A stretch of DNA of 5,830 bases, from contig CAIOZP010000202.1 in the NCBI GenBank assembly GCA_903862805.1, positions 1 to 5,830 on the forward strand, in the 5' to 3' direction. This stretch comes from an uncultured Fibrobacterota bacterium. GTDB taxonomy: Bacteria > Fibrobacterota > Chitinivibrionia > Chitinivibrionales > CAIOZP01. The position numbers were made by a program, and so were the translations under genes. The notes under the pieces were generated by a model. The model was not told the DNA's origin and did not search any database. It saw nothing but the letters and a program-made list of their open reading frames with translations. This document shows, piece after piece, positions 5,798 through 5,830 of this stretch (position 1 is its first letter; each line of letters opens with the position of its first letter).

Positions 5798-5830
5798 CAT
5801 CAATCAAACAAAAAGTAACGAACTTACCCC
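5798..5830 (-). repeat. Inverted repeat, copy B: matches the 3' end of the GH94 gene
   Basis: Read on the minus strand it begins GGGGTAAG and continues TTCGTTACT, then TTTGTTTGAT after one substituted base, as in copy A at 4594-4626 but lacking its TAAC. It is followed, as in copy A, by a GC-rich hairpin and a T run. The order stop, UTR, terminator is the same in both copies. Confidence 0.8.
5824..5830 (-). CDS. Putative last codons of a second GH94-like gene, cut by the right edge
   Basis: On the minus strand the visible bases are G-GGG-TAA, which fits the ATG-GGG-TAA ending (Met-Gly-stop) of the GH94 gene at 2030-4600. The homologous 3' UTR and the terminator downstream support a gene ending here. 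Only one full codon and the stop are visible, so identity as a GH94 paralogue is inference from the flanking repeat, not from protein sequence. Confidence 0.4.

Noticed and set aside
1..5830. CRISPR array, tRNA or rRNA genes, insertion sequence or transposase.
   Set aside because: No regularly spaced repeats, cloverleaf-like segments, rRNA-like stretches or transposase motifs were seen on either strand; the only clear longer repeat is the inverted 33-base pair at 4594 and 5798.

Overview
The window most resembles the phylum Fibrobacterota, probably Fibrobacter or a close gut or rumen relative. The pointers are a TIGR02147-family regulator (a paralogous family best known from Fibrobacter succinogenes), a lipoprotein with Fibrobacter-style carboxypeptidase-regulatory-like modules, a secreted protein with a C-terminal domain like type IX secretion (T9SS) sorting domains, and a cytosolic GH94 glycoside phosphorylase, a typical enzyme of cellulose users. 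Base composition looks moderate. The assignment is inference from gene content; there is no marker gene in the window.

Layout. Positions 1-791 (minus) hold the N-terminal 263 codons of a lipoprotein gene that runs off the left edge. Its start overlaps by 4 bases (ATGA) the stop of a TIGR02147 regulator at 788-1663 (minus), so the two form a tight operon transcribed leftward. A 366-base divergent intergenic region (1664-2029) carries small dyads and a TATATT box facing each way. Positions 2030-4600 (plus) encode a complete 856-residue GH94 phosphorylase, followed by a strong intrinsic terminator (4631-4664). Positions 4683-5651 (minus) encode a 322-residue secreted protein with a signal peptide and a T9SS-like tail. 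Positions 5652-5830 contain its promoter region, a minus-strand intrinsic terminator (5753-5786) and, at the extreme right edge, an inverted near-copy of the 3' end of the GH94 gene.

How the parts may work together. GH94 enzymes split beta-linked glucobioses or oligosaccharides with phosphate inside the cell, saving ATP. The divergent regulator could control its own operon, the phosphorylase, or both, but nothing in the sequence proves that link. The two exported proteins fit a cell-envelope or surface role; neither has a recognisable enzymatic domain in the visible part.

Most notable: the stop codon, 3' UTR and terminator layout of the GH94 gene reappear inverted at 5753-5830. This suggests that a second, related gene ends convergently just at the right edge, with the secreted-protein gene lying between the two copies.
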